A stretch of DNA of 64,000 nt. Origin: an uncultured Lachnospiraceae bacterium (GTDB lineage Bacteria; Bacillota; Clostridia; Lachnospirales; Lachnospiraceae). The notes beneath the pieces were generated by a model, which was not told the origin of the DNA, searched no databases, and was given only the letters and a program-made list of their open reading frames with translations. The translations under genes were made by a program, and so were the position numbers. Positions 36,615-45,992 of this stretch are shown in pieces. The stretch covers positions 98,975-162,974 of the forward strand of contig CATOOV010000001.1 in assembly GCA_951801955.1 (NCBI GenBank). The letters run 5' to 3'. The first letter of the stretch is position 1. Every line of letters begins with the position of its first letter.

Positions 36615-37322
36615 ATGAATCTACACATAACTATGAAAGAAATGCCAGAATCAGAACAGCCCTGTGAAAAATGTTTTCGTTATGGGGCACAATCCCTGTC
36701 AGATGCAGAACTTCTTGCCGTAATTCTCAGAAGTGGTACAAAGAACATGACTGCTCTACAACTTGCCCAGGCTTTGTTAGCGCAAAATGACAAAAGCCTG
36801 CTGAATCTGATTTATATGAGACCAGAGGAAATGCAGAAAATTCCAGGAATCGGTCATGTGAAAGCGGCTCAATTAAAATGCATTGCTGAGCTTGCTGGAC
36901 GTATTTCTAAAACCAGCAGAAGCAGGGATGTGCGTTTGAACGAGCCAGCCAGTATTGCTTCGTACTATATGGAAACCCTTCGGCACGAGCCTAAGGAAAA
37001 GCTGGTACTGGCAATGTTTGATGCAAAAAGCAATCTGTTAGGGGATGAGGTTATTTCCATCGGGACAGCAACGTACTCTTTGGTATCACCTAGGGAAATT
37101 TTTTTGAAAGCGTTGGAATACCAGGCAGTGCATGTGGTGCTGCTTCATAATCATCCCAGCGGCGACCCGGCTCCCAGCCAAGCAGATATCAATGTGACGC
37201 TTCGGGTAATGGAAAGCGGAGATCTCTTGGGAATCGCGCTTGCCGATCATATTATCATCGGAGACAACAGATATATAAGCTTTAGAGAAAATGGTCTCTT
37301 CGACCATAGGAAAGGAACGTAA
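36615..37322 (+). CDS. radC: RadC family JAB-domain protein
   Basis: 235 residues. N-terminal helix-hairpin-helix region (PEEMQKIPGIGHVKAAQLK, about 72-92), then a JAB/MPN domain with the metal site HNHPSGDPAPSQAD near residues 176-189 and EVISIGTATYSLVSPREI before it. Historically called a DNA repair protein, though the activity is not settled. It is 3 nt upstream of mreB, the usual Firmicutes arrangement (radC-mreBCD). Confidence 0.94.
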   Translation: MNLHITMKEMPESEQPCEKCFRYGAQSLSDAELLAVILRSGTKNMTALQLAQALLAQNDKSLLNLIYMRPEEMQKIPGIGHVKAAQLKCIAELAGRISKTSRSRDVRLNEPASIASYYMETLRHEPKEKLVLAMFDAKSNLLGDEVISIGTATYSLVSPREIFLKALEYQAVHVVLLHNHPSGDPAPSQADINVTLRVMESGDLLGIALADHIIIGDNRYISFRENGLFDHRKGT

Positions 37323-37325
37323 GTA

Positions 37326-38345
37326 ATGTCAACAAATGTTTATGGAATTGATTTGGGAACCTGCAATCTGAAAGTATATTGCAAGTCAACAGGAAAAGTA
37401 ATCAATGAGAAAAATACCATCGCTATTGTCAATAAGAATCAGTTATATGCCTTCGGCGACGATGCATATGCCATGTATGAAAAGGCGCCGGACCATATCA
37501 AGGTATCTTTTCCAGTAGTGAATGGAGTAATCGCAGACTACAACAATATGCAGACAATGATCGGAGAGGTATTGGAAAAACATGTAAAAAGCCATGTGAA
37601 AGGGGCAGAATTTATTGTTGCAGTACCTACTGATATTACAGAGGTGGAGAAGAAGGCGTTTTTTGATTTGTTTTATAAGAGCCGCTTTAAACCTAAAAAT
37701 GTATTGCTCTGTGAGAAACCAATTGCTGATGCAGTAGGGTTGGATTTAGATGTAAATTCTCCTACTGGTTTTATGATTGTAAATATCGGCGCAGATACCA
37801 CGGAGATTTCTGTGATTTCTTTGGGAGGCTTAGTATTAAGCGATCTTCTTCATTTTGGAGGAAAACGAATTGATGAGTCTATCATCAGCCATTTGAAACG
37901 GAGTTTCAGCCTGGTAATTGGACAGAAAACGGCTATGTACCTGAAAGAAACGTTGGGCTGTGCCATTCCAGACGGCGAGGAAACTTCAGCCGTTATTGTT
38001 GGAAGGGATGTTGTGAGCGGCCTGCCTATCGAAATGGAAATCCCTTCTCCGGTGATTTATGAGTCTATTAAAGATAACCTGAATTCTATCTGTAATTCCA
38101 TCAAAATGATATTGGAAAAAACTCCGCCGGAATTGGCAAGGGATATTATCCATTCTGGCATCTATATTACAGGAGGATCTTCAAAGATACGAAAGTTGGA
38201 TGAATTATTTGCCAAAATTACAAATATCAAAGTAAATACATGTGAACTTCCAGAGGAAAGTGCAGTGCGCGGTCTGAATAAGATCGTATCGGATGAAAAA
38301 TTCCGAAAACTTGCATTCAGTATGAAAACTAGAATTTATAAATAA
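37326..38345 (+). CDS. mreB: Rod shape-determining protein, MreB/Mbl family actin
   Basis: 339 residues. The phosphate-1 motif GIDLGTCNLKVY is slightly unusual (most MreB have GTANT), with NIGADTTEISVISLGGLV as the phosphate-2 region and ITGGSSKIRKLDEL as the adenosine motif. MreB filaments direct sidewall peptidoglycan synthesis with MreC, MreD, RodA and PBP2, all encoded next. Sequence looks somewhat diverged from canonical MreB, so the paralogue name Mbl is possible. Confidence 0.9.
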   Translation: MSTNVYGIDLGTCNLKVYCKSTGKVINEKNTIAIVNKNQLYAFGDDAYAMYEKAPDHIKVSFPVVNGVIADYNNMQTMIGEVLEKHVKSHVKGAEFIVAVPTDITEVEKKAFFDLFYKSRFKPKNVLLCEKPIADAVGLDLDVNSPTGFMIVNIGADTTEISVISLGGLVLSDLLHFGGKRIDESIISHLKRSFSLVIGQKTAMYLKETLGCAIPDGEETSAVIVGRDVVSGLPIEMEIPSPVIYESIKDNLNSICNSIKMILEKTPPELARDIIHSGIYITGGSSKIRKLDELFAKITNIKVNTCELPEESAVRGLNKIVSDEKFRKLAFSMKTRIYK

Positions 38346-38359
38346 AGGTTGTACTATCT

Positions 38360-39217
38360 ATGAAACGGAAATCAAAACACTCTATTCCAACCAAATACAC
38401 TCTTATGCTTCTGACAGGATTTTGCATTATCGTCATGTTTGTCAGTTTTACTTTGAATCTATCCGGCGGACCATTGAATACCATTGCCGGATATGTATTT
38501 GTTCCTATGCAGAAAGGCATTAACCAGATTGGTACTTGGTTTGTAAACAAAACAAATGATTTGAAATCCCTGCGGGATGTTATGCAGGAAAATAAAGAGC
38601 TTCAGGCAAAAGTGGATGAATTGACCCAGGAACTGAGCACCATTAAACTGGAACAGTATGAGTTGGAGAATCTCAGGGAATTGATGGAACTGGATCAGAA
38701 ATATCCAAGCTATGGGAAAGTGGCAGCAAGAGTAATCGGAAATGACGGCGGTAACTGGTTTAATACATTTTTGATTGACAAAGGGGCAAACGATGGCATT
38801 GAAAAGGACATGAATGTGATTGCAGGCAGCGGCTTGGTAGGCATTGTCATTGACACTGGTCCGAATTATGCCAAGGTTCGTTCTATTATTGATGATGCCA
38901 GCAATGTCAGCGGTATGGCATTGTCTACGGCAGACCGTTGTATCGTCAATGGAAACCTGGTATCTATGAATGAAAAACAGGTCATTGGATTTACGGATCT
39001 GAAGTGTGATGATAAAGCCGTTAAGACAGGAGAACAGATTGTAACTTCCCACATCAGTGATAAATATTTAGAGGGAATCCTGATCGGATATGTCAGCACC
39101 ATTGATCGGGATCCCAACAATTTGACTTATTCTGGAACTGTAACTCCTGCAGTGGATTTTCAGCACCTGCAGGAAGTTTTGGTGATATTGGATAAAAAAA
39201 GTATTCAAAAAAAATAA
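38360..39217 (+). CDS. mreC: Rod shape-determining protein MreC
   Basis: 285 residues: a basic start, one membrane span (about 14-34, LMLLTGFCIIVMFVSFTLNL), a coiled coil (about 65-105, ENKELQAKVDELTQELSTI), and the beta-barrel extracellular domain with RVIGNDGGNWFNTFLIDKG and VSGMALSTADRCIVNGNL. MreC links MreB to the wall synthases outside the membrane. It is 14 nt after mreB and 13 nt before mreD. Confidence 0.94.
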   Translation: MKRKSKHSIPTKYTLMLLTGFCIIVMFVSFTLNLSGGPLNTIAGYVFVPMQKGINQIGTWFVNKTNDLKSLRDVMQENKELQAKVDELTQELSTIKLEQYELENLRELMELDQKYPSYGKVAARVIGNDGGNWFNTFLIDKGANDGIEKDMNVIAGSGLVGIVIDTGPNYAKVRSIIDDASNVSGMALSTADRCIVNGNLVSMNEKQVIGFTDLKCDDKAVKTGEQIVTSHISDKYLEGILIGYVSTIDRDPNNLTYSGTVTPAVDFQHLQEVLVILDKKSIQKK

Positions 39218-39230
39218 AGGGGCATGCCGA

Positions 39231-39749
39231 ATGAGACGAAAGATTACTGTATTTGTAATTATTGCCATATGTTTTCTGCTTCAGAGCACATTGTTTCAAG
39301 CTCTGTCTTTTGCGTCTATTACCCCAAACCTGCTGATTGTAGTTACTTCGGCGTTTGGGTTTATGCGTGGAAGGAAAGAAGGGATGTGGATTGGTTTTTT
39401 CTGTGGCCTTTTACTGGATGTGTTTTTTGGAAATGTAATTGGTTTTTATGCCCTGGTATATGCCTACATTGGATATATCAATGGTTTTTTTCGCAAAATG
39501 TTTTTCCCAGATGACATAAAGCTCCCATTGATTTTAATTGCAGCAAGTGATTTTTCTTATAATATACTTGTATATATATTCCTGTTTTTTCTGCGGAGCA
39601 GATTCCGATTCAGTTATTACATTGTCCATATTATGCTGCCAGAGCTTGTATATACGATTTTGGTGACGATCATTCTTTATTTTGTAATATTGAAAATTAA
39701 TCAAAAACTAGAAATCATTGAAAAAAGGAGAGCAAGTAAGTTTGTTTGA
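39231..39749 (+). CDS. mreD: Rod shape-determining protein MreD
   Basis: 172 residues with five or six membrane segments (IAICFLLQSTLFQALSF; GMWIGFFCGLLLDVFFGN; PLILIAASDFSYNILVYIF). GLLLDVFFGNVIGFYALVY matches the family pattern. It is a partner of MreC in the elongasome. The end overlaps the PBP2 start by 8 nt. Confidence 0.9.
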   Translation: MRRKITVFVIIAICFLLQSTLFQALSFASITPNLLIVVTSAFGFMRGRKEGMWIGFFCGLLLDVFFGNVIGFYALVYAYIGYINGFFRKMFFPDDIKLPLILIAASDFSYNILVYIFLFFLRSRFRFSYYIVHIMLPELVYTILVTIILYFVILKINQKLEIIEKRRASKFV

Positions 39750-42630
39750 AGTTATAAAAGAGTACGGAAAAAAAATATTAAAGTCCAGATTATTTGCACT
39801 CAGTGTAGTAATGATTCTTTTATTTAGTATGCTGATCAATCGTATCTTTGTACTGCAGATTATCAACGGAAAAGAATATCTGGATAATTATACACTTTGG
39901 ATTCAGAAAGAACGTGTTACCTCCGGCACCCGCGGCAGCATTTTTGATCGAAATGGTAAATTGTTGGCCTTCAATGAGCTGTCTTATTCTGTTACAATCG
40001 AGGATAATGGTGTATATGACAGCACAGCCCAGAAAAATCGTCTGTTAAATGAAGAGTTAAATACAATTATCCATATAGTTGAAGGAAAAGGGGACGTAAT
40101 TACAAACACCTTTGATATTCAAAAGAATGAGCAGGGAGGCTATGATTTTACTGTATCTGGCAAAGCACTGAAACGTTTTCTTGCGGATATTTATGGTTAT
40201 ACCAAGGTAGATGACCTGAAATATAATAAAAAGCTGGGCTATCATGAGGAAAAGGCAAGCCCTGAGCAGGTGCTGGAATATCTTCAAAATAAATTTTCCA
40301 TATATGTTGATGGAAAAGAATATAAGGAAAAGCTTCCACAGGAACAAATTTTTTACACGGAAGATGATGCATATAAAATTATGGTTCTGCGATATGCAAT
40401 TTCCCAAAATAACTTTCAAAAATATGTATTGACTACCATTGCACAGAATGTAAGTGAAGAAACGGTTGCTGTTATTAAAGAAAATTCTGATATTCTTCAG
40501 GGTGTGGATATCACAGAAGACAGTGTGCGTAAATATGTGGACAGTGAATACTTTTCCCATATTATTGGGTATACCGGGAAAATTTCCCAGGAAGAATACG
40601 ATACCCTTTCTTCCAAAAGTAAAAAATATACCCTTAATGATGTAGTTGGGAAATCTGGTATTGAACAGGTAATGGACCAGGAGCTGCAAGGCAGCAAAGG
40701 AACCGAAAAATTTTATACGGACAATATGGGGCGTATTATGGAAATGATTGAAAAAGTTGATGCGTCCTCAGGAAATGATATCTACCTCTCTATTGATGCC
40801 AAATTACAAGAAGCGGTATATCGAATGTTGGAACAGGAGCTTGCCGGCATTATATATGCAAACATTGAAAATATTAAAGAATATGATACAAGTTCAGGTA
40901 CAGCTTCCGATATTAAAATTCCCATTGATGATGTGTATTTTGCACTGCTCAATAACAATGTAATAGATATTGGGCATTTTGAAAAGGAAGACGCGCAGCC
41001 GGCGGAACAAGAAGTGTACCATGCATTTCAAAACAAACAGAATGCGGTTATGGAAGAACTGCGCCAACAGTTTTTTTCCCAAACACCAGTTGCCTATGGA
41101 GATCTGGAAAAAGAACAGCAAGTGTATATGAGTTACATCCTTTCAATGCTTGGAGAAAAGAAAATTTTTCTTTCTGACAGGGTAGATACAGAGGATGAAG
41201 TATATCTTTCCTGGAAAAATGATACAGCAAGCCTTGCAGATTATCTGCGCCGTGCCATTGCCAAAGACTGGATTGATATTACTGGTTTTGACACAAGTTC
41301 AAAATATTCAGACTCTACAGAAATTTATGATGCCTTAGTTTCTTATATCTTATCTGAACTGCAGATGGATAAAGAATTTAATAAAAAAATATACAAATAC
41401 ATGATTAATAATAATTTGGTGAGCGGATCTTTGATCTGTCAGATTCTGTTCGAGCAGGGAATCCTAAAAGAAGAAGATGGAGATCGGACGGCACTTATCA
41501 ATGGAAGCCTGAATTCTTTTGATTTTTTAAGGGATAAGATTAAGAATTTGAAAATTACCCCAGCACAGCTTGCCCTTGACCCTTGTACTGCAAGTTGCGT
41601 GATGGTTGATGTAAGGTCGGGAGAATTACTTGCATGTGTTACCTATCCTGGTTATGATACCAACCGGCTTGCCAATACAGTTGATTCAGAGTATTTTAAC
41701 CGTCTTCAGCAAGATTTGTCAGTTCCTCAATACAATAATGCCACCCAGCAACAGACAGCGCCAGGTTCCACGTTTAAACCCATTACGGCGGCAGCGGCAT
41801 TGACAGAAGGAGTTGTAAATGTAGAAGAGAAGATAAAGACAGAAGGAGAGTACAGCAATATCACACCTCCGCCAAAATGTTGGATTTACCCAGGCAGTAC
41901 CCATGGGCGGATCAATATTTCAGAAGCAATTCGCCATTCCTGTAACTATTTCTTCTATGAGATGGGCTATCGTCTAAGTTCGGAAGGCGGAATCTACAAT
42001 GAAAATAAAGGTATCACTGCATTGAATAAATATGCAGCATTGTTTGGATTAGACGAAAAAACAGGAATTGAGATACCAGAAAATGAACCTCATATTTCTG
42101 ATGAGTACCCGATTACTTCTGCAATTGGACAAGGAAACCATAACTACACTACCACACAGATTGCCAGATACCTCACGGCAGTGGCAAGCAGCGGCGATGT
42201 CTATAAACTGACTCTTTTGGATAAGGAGACGAATTCCGACGGTGAAGTAATCAAAGAATTTAAACCGGAAATTATCCGTAAAATTACAGAAGTAGCACAG
42301 CCTTCCTGGGAGGCAATCCAAAGCGGCATGCGGATGGTGGTGGAACATAATGATTCCTTCAAAGATTTTCCAGTTGCCGTCGCAGGAAAAACAGGTACGG
42401 CACAACAGATAAAAACACGGGCGAACCATGCTTTGTTTATCGGATATGCTCCTTATGAGAATCCAGAAATTGCCATTACAACACGTATTGCCCACGGTTA
42501 TACTTCTGCAAATGCAACGGAAGTATCCAGCAATATTTTAAAATATTATTTTAATCTTGCAGATGAGAAAACCCTGTTGGATGGACAAGCAGAAGAAATT
42601 ACAAGCAGCACCAACGGATTTACGGACTAA
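39742..42630 (+). CDS. mrdA: Penicillin-binding protein 2 (elongasome transpeptidase), unusually long
   Basis: 962 residues from TTG 39742, chosen for AAAAAAGGAG upstream; TTG 39718 is a weaker alternative. One N-terminal membrane anchor (about 16-38), pedestal domain starting ERVTSGTRGSIFDRNGKLLA, and the transpeptidase with SxxK = STFK (676-679), SCN in RHSCNYFF, and KTG (883-885). It cross-links peptidoglycan with RodA during elongation. Length exceeds the roughly 600-700 of most PBP2 proteins; the extra material lies between the pedestal and catalytic domains (about 350-620) and is acidic and not recognisable. Confidence 0.93.
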   Translation: MFEVIKEYGKKILKSRLFALSVVMILLFSMLINRIFVLQIINGKEYLDNYTLWIQKERVTSGTRGSIFDRNGKLLAFNELSYSVTIEDNGVYDSTAQKNRLLNEELNTIIHIVEGKGDVITNTFDIQKNEQGGYDFTVSGKALKRFLADIYGYTKVDDLKYNKKLGYHEEKASPEQVLEYLQNKFSIYVDGKEYKEKLPQEQIFYTEDDAYKIMVLRYAISQNNFQKYVLTTIAQNVSEETVAVIKENSDILQGVDITEDSVRKYVDSEYFSHIIGYTGKISQEEYDTLSSKSKKYTLNDVVGKSGIEQVMDQELQGSKGTEKFYTDNMGRIMEMIEKVDASSGNDIYLSIDAKLQEAVYRMLEQELAGIIYANIENIKEYDTSSGTASDIKIPIDDVYFALLNNNVIDIGHFEKEDAQPAEQEVYHAFQNKQNAVMEELRQQFFSQTPVAYGDLEKEQQVYMSYILSMLGEKKIFLSDRVDTEDEVYLSWKNDTASLADYLRRAIAKDWIDITGFDTSSKYSDSTEIYDALVSYILSELQMDKEFNKKIYKYMINNNLVSGSLICQILFEQGILKEEDGDRTALINGSLNSFDFLRDKIKNLKITPAQLALDPCTASCVMVDVRSGELLACVTYPGYDTNRLANTVDSEYFNRLQQDLSVPQYNNATQQQTAPGSTFKPITAAAALTEGVVNVEEKIKTEGEYSNITPPPKCWIYPGSTHGRINISEAIRHSCNYFFYEMGYRLSSEGGIYNENKGITALNKYAALFGLDEKTGIEIPENEPHISDEYPITSAIGQGNHNYTTTQIARYLTAVASSGDVYKLTLLDKETNSDGEVIKEFKPEIIRKITEVAQPSWEAIQSGMRMVVEHNDSFKDFPVAVAGKTGTAQQIKTRANHALFIGYAPYENPEIAITTRIAHGYTSANATEVSSNILKYYFNLADEKTLLDGQAEEITSSTNGFTD

Positions 42631-42647
42631 AGTTTGGAGGGATGAAT

Positions 42648-43331
42648 GTGTCAAAGCCAGTGGTTTTAAAGAGCAATAAGTACGGAATCAATCTGATTCT
42701 GGATGACAGCATGGACTTTGAAGAGTTATTGAAATGTATCTTGGATAAATTTAAGGAATCAGAAGCATTTTTTAAGAATGCGAAAATGGCAATTTCTTTT
42801 GAAGGAAGAAGTCTGACACAAGAGGAAGAATTTCGTATTATTGAAACCATTACAGAAAATACAACCATAAATATTATCTGTATCTTGGATAATGATACGT
42901 TGAAAGAAGAATTGATACGTCAAAAAATGGAACGTTTTGAGGAAGAACAGTCAGGAAAAACCGGCGAATTTTATAAAGGTACCCTTCGTTCCGGCCAGGT
43001 ATTGGATTGTGAAAGCAGTATTATCATTTTGGGAGATATCAATCCTGGGGCTAAAGTAATTTCAAAGGGAAATATTGTAGTACTGGGTGCATTAAAAGGA
43101 AATGCCTATGCGGGGGCAAATGGCAATGAACAGGCTTTTGTGGCAGCACTTGAGATGGAGCCAATCCAAATAAAAATTGGAGACGTGATCGGAAGAAGTG
43201 CAGATAAAGTGGTAAACACCAAAAAAAGATGGAAAAAACAAGTTGTCAATAAAGAACCACAAGTCGCAATTGTAAAGGATGGAAACATTTATATTGAACC
43301 CATTACAAAGGGATTATTGAACAATATATAA
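42648..43331 (+). CDS. minC: Septum site-determining protein MinC
   Basis: 227 residues from GTG 42648, preferred over ATG 42642 because GGAGGG sits 7 nt before it but almost touches the ATG. N-terminal FtsZ-interacting domain (about 1-100) and C-terminal beta-helix with TGEFYKGTLRSGQVLDCESS and VVLGALKGNAYAGANG, the MinC dimer/MinD-binding part. MinC blocks FtsZ assembly away from midcell. It is followed by minD and minE. Confidence 0.93.
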   Translation: MSKPVVLKSNKYGINLILDDSMDFEELLKCILDKFKESEAFFKNAKMAISFEGRSLTQEEEFRIIETITENTTINIICILDNDTLKEELIRQKMERFEEEQSGKTGEFYKGTLRSGQVLDCESSIIILGDINPGAKVISKGNIVVLGALKGNAYAGANGNEQAFVAALEMEPIQIKIGDVIGRSADKVVNTKKRWKKQVVNKEPQVAIVKDGNIYIEPITKGLLNNI

Positions 43332-43352
43332 ATTTCAGGAGGATATGGTAGG

Positions 43353-44144
43353 ATGAGTGAAGTAATCGTTATAACATCAGGAAAAGGCGGTGTGGGAAAA
43401 ACCACCACTACTGCAAATGTAGGTACTGGTCTGGCACAGTTGGATAAGAAAGTGGTATTGATTGATACTGATATTGGGCTGCGCAATCTGGATGTAGTCA
43501 TGGGCTTAGAAAATCGAATTGTATACAATCTTGTGGATGTGGTGGAGGGCAACTGCCGGATGAAACAAGCATTGATCAAAGACAAACGCTACCCGAACCT
43601 TTCCTTACTGCCTTCTGCACAGACACGTGATAAATCAGCCGTTTCACCAGAACAAATGATTAAGCTGATTGATGAACTAAGAGATAGTTTTGACTATATT
43701 TTACTTGATTGTCCTGCTGGAATTGAACAAGGATTTAAAAATGCAATTGCAGGAGCAGACCGTGCCCTGGTGGTCACTACTCCTGAAGTGTCTGCGATCC
43801 GCGATGCAGACCGTATTATTGGACTTTTGGGAGCAAATGAAGTGAAGTCTGTTGACTTGATTGTAAACCGCCTTCGTATGGATATGGTAAAACGGGGCGA
43901 CATGATGAATATTAACGATGTTACAGATATTCTAGCCATTGATTTAATTGGAGCAGTACCAGATGACGAACAGATTGTAATTTCCACCAACCAGGGCGAA
44001 CCCCTGGTTGGAAGCGATTGTCTTGCAGGACAAGCATTTGCAAATATTTGCCATAGAATTTTAGGAGAAGAGGTGCCGTTTCTGGATCTGGAGGTAAAGT
44101 CCAGTGTATGGAATAAGTTCAGAGATCTGTTCAAAAAAAATTAG
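43353..44144 (+). CDS. minD: Septum site-determining ATPase MinD
   Basis: 263 residues. Deviant Walker A GKGGVGKTT at residues 10-18, LIDTDIGLRNLDVVMGLENR (switch I region), DCPAGIEQGF (switch II), and a C-terminal amphipathic helix (SVWNKFRDLFKKN) for membrane binding. It recruits MinC and is released by MinE. AGGAGG precedes the start. Confidence 0.97.
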   Translation: MSEVIVITSGKGGVGKTTTTANVGTGLAQLDKKVVLIDTDIGLRNLDVVMGLENRIVYNLVDVVEGNCRMKQALIKDKRYPNLSLLPSAQTRDKSAVSPEQMIKLIDELRDSFDYILLDCPAGIEQGFKNAIAGADRALVVTTPEVSAIRDADRIIGLLGANEVKSVDLIVNRLRMDMVKRGDMMNINDVTDILAIDLIGAVPDDEQIVISTNQGEPLVGSDCLAGQAFANICHRILGEEVPFLDLEVKSSVWNKFRDLFKKN

Positions 44145-44156
44145 GAGGAAACCGAT

Positions 44157-44438
44157 ATGGGCTTATTGGATTTATTTAAGAAAAAGAACTCCGGTGATAT
44201 TGCCAGAGACCGGCTAAAGCTGTTATTGGTTTCCGACCGTGCAAATTGTTCCCCGGAAGTTATGGAAAAGATTAAAAATGACATTATCCAGGTGATTTCT
44301 AAGTATATGGAAATTGATGCAGAAGGTTTGGATATCCAAATTACCCAGACAGAATCGGAAGGTAATAATGGAAATGTTCCAGCGTTGTATGCAAATATTC
44401 CCATTAAGGATATGAGGCATTCCAGTATTTCTAAATAA
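44157..44438 (+). CDS. minE: Cell division topological specificity factor MinE
   Basis: 93 residues: an N-terminal membrane-binding helix (MGLLDLFKKKNSGDIARDRL), the MinD-contact region KLLLVSDRANCSPEVMEKIK, and the topological-specificity domain. MinE in a Gram-positive implies an oscillating Min system rather than the DivIVA/MinJ type. 12 nt after minD. Confidence 0.95.
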   Translation: MGLLDLFKKKNSGDIARDRLKLLLVSDRANCSPEVMEKIKNDIIQVISKYMEIDAEGLDIQITQTESEGNNGNVPALYANIPIKDMRHSSISK

Positions 44439-44470
44439 TATCATTGATTGAAGGTAAGGAAATTTTTATT

Positions 44471-45595
44471 ATGTTGAAACAATATCAGATTAAAAATTAC
44501 AATTTTCGTTTAATTTTCTTTGTGGTTCTGCTGACAATGATTGGAATTAGCGTAATCGGAAGTGCTCAAAGCGCCGTACAAAATAAGCAGGTCTTAGGTT
44601 TGCTGCTTGGACTGTTCATGATGGTAATTGTTTCTGTGATAGATTATTCCTTTATCCTGAAATTTAACTGGCTGCTTTATATATTTAATTTAGGGCTGCT
44701 TTCTTTGATTACGTTTCATGTATTTGGAGATGAAGGCGGCGGAGCGGTTCGATGGATTGAAATTGCTGGATTTCGTTTTCAGCCCTCCGAGCTTTCCAAG
44801 GTTCTTTTGATTTTATTTTTTTCCTGGTTTTTTGGAAAGTATTATGAAAAAATCAATCAGTTTGTTTTTATTATGTTATCTGGAATATTGATTTTTGTTC
44901 CATGGTTCATGATAGAGAAACAGCCAGATTTGTCTACCAGTATTGTAGTTGCAGTAATTTTTATTGCACTCTTGTTTTTAAGTGGATTAAGTTATAAAAT
45001 AATAGGGAGTGTACTAGCGGTACTGGTTCCTTCAGGTGCATTGTTTATCTATTTGATTCTGCAGCCGGGGCAGAAGATTCTGGATGATTACCAATGGCGT
45101 CGTATTATGGCGTGGCTGCAGCCAGACAAATACGCAAAAGACGCCTATCAGCAGCAGAATTCTATTATGGCAATTGGTTCCGGACAGTTATGGGGAAAAG
45201 GATTAAATAATGATACTGTTTTTTCTGTAAAAAATGGAAATTTTATTCCAGAACCACAGACGGATTTTATATTTTCAGTGGCAGGAGAGGAGCTTGGATT
45301 TGTAGGAGCCGCCATTATTTTACTGTTACTGCTTTTGATCGTGTTGGAATGTATTCTTGTAGGGCGAAAAGCAAAAGACTTATCAGGGCGGTTAATCTGT
45401 GGCGGCGTTGCTGTCTGGATTGGATTCCAGACTTTTGTAAATATCTGTGTGGTAACTGGAATGATGCCAAACACTGGTTTACCGCTTCCTTTCGTAAGTT
45501 ATGGGCTTACCTCGTTGGTAAGTCTGTTCATAGGGATAGGACTCGTATTAAATGTAGGGCTTCAGCCATTAAAATACCGAAAGGGGGAATATTAA
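44471..45595 (+). CDS. rodA: Rod-shape peptidoglycan polymerase RodA/FtsW/SpoVE family
   Basis: 374 residues from ATG 44471, with AAGGTAAGGAA upstream. About ten membrane segments; SEDS landmarks WIEIAGFRFQPSELSKVLLI, EKQPDLSTSIV and the C-terminal NTGLPLPFVSYGLTSLV are present. It polymerises glycan strands with PBP2 as partner; its place in the mre-min cluster favours RodA over FtsW. The stop is one base before mgsA. Confidence 0.93.
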   Translation: MLKQYQIKNYNFRLIFFVVLLTMIGISVIGSAQSAVQNKQVLGLLLGLFMMVIVSVIDYSFILKFNWLLYIFNLGLLSLITFHVFGDEGGGAVRWIEIAGFRFQPSELSKVLLILFFSWFFGKYYEKINQFVFIMLSGILIFVPWFMIEKQPDLSTSIVVAVIFIALLFLSGLSYKIIGSVLAVLVPSGALFIYLILQPGQKILDDYQWRRIMAWLQPDKYAKDAYQQQNSIMAIGSGQLWGKGLNNDTVFSVKNGNFIPEPQTDFIFSVAGEELGFVGAAIILLLLLLIVLECILVGRKAKDLSGRLICGGVAVWIGFQTFVNICVVTGMMPNTGLPLPFVSYGLTSLVSLFIGIGLVLNVGLQPLKYRKGEY

Positions 45596-45596
45596 C

Positions 45597-45992
45597 ATGA
45601 ACATTGGATTGATTGCTCACGATTCCAAAAAGAAACTAATGCAAAATTTTTGTATCGCTTACCGCGGCATATTCTGTAAAAATGAATTGTATGCAACTGG
45701 AACTACTGGACGGCTGATTGAAGAGGTGACAAACCTGTCAATTCACAAATATCTTGCTGGACATCTTGGGGGTGCCCAGCAGCTTGGTGCCCAAATAGAA
45801 CATAATCAAATTGATTTAGTAATCTTTTTAAGAGATCCAGTTACACCAAAATCACATGAGCCAGATGTAAATAATGTGGTACATTTATGTGATATGTATA
45901 ATATCCCATTGGCAACAAATCTTGCCACAGCAGAATTGCTGATCAAGTCATTGGACAGAGGAGATTTAGAGTGGCGTGAAATGTATAAGTAA
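45597..45992 (+). CDS. mgsA: Methylglyoxal synthase
   Basis: 131 residues. It converts dihydroxyacetone phosphate to methylglyoxal and phosphate. IGLIAHDSKKKLM, ATGTTGRLIEE (phosphate binding), LGGAQQLGAQI, LVIFLRDPVTPKSHEPDVN and the ending RGDLEWREM are all family features. It lies directly after rodA, as in many Clostridia, and overlaps the carboxypeptidase start by 17 nt. Confidence 0.95.
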   Translation: MNIGLIAHDSKKKLMQNFCIAYRGIFCKNELYATGTTGRLIEEVTNLSIHKYLAGHLGGAQQLGAQIEHNQIDLVIFLRDPVTPKSHEPDVNNVVHLCDMYNIPLATNLATAELLIKSLDRGDLEWREMYK

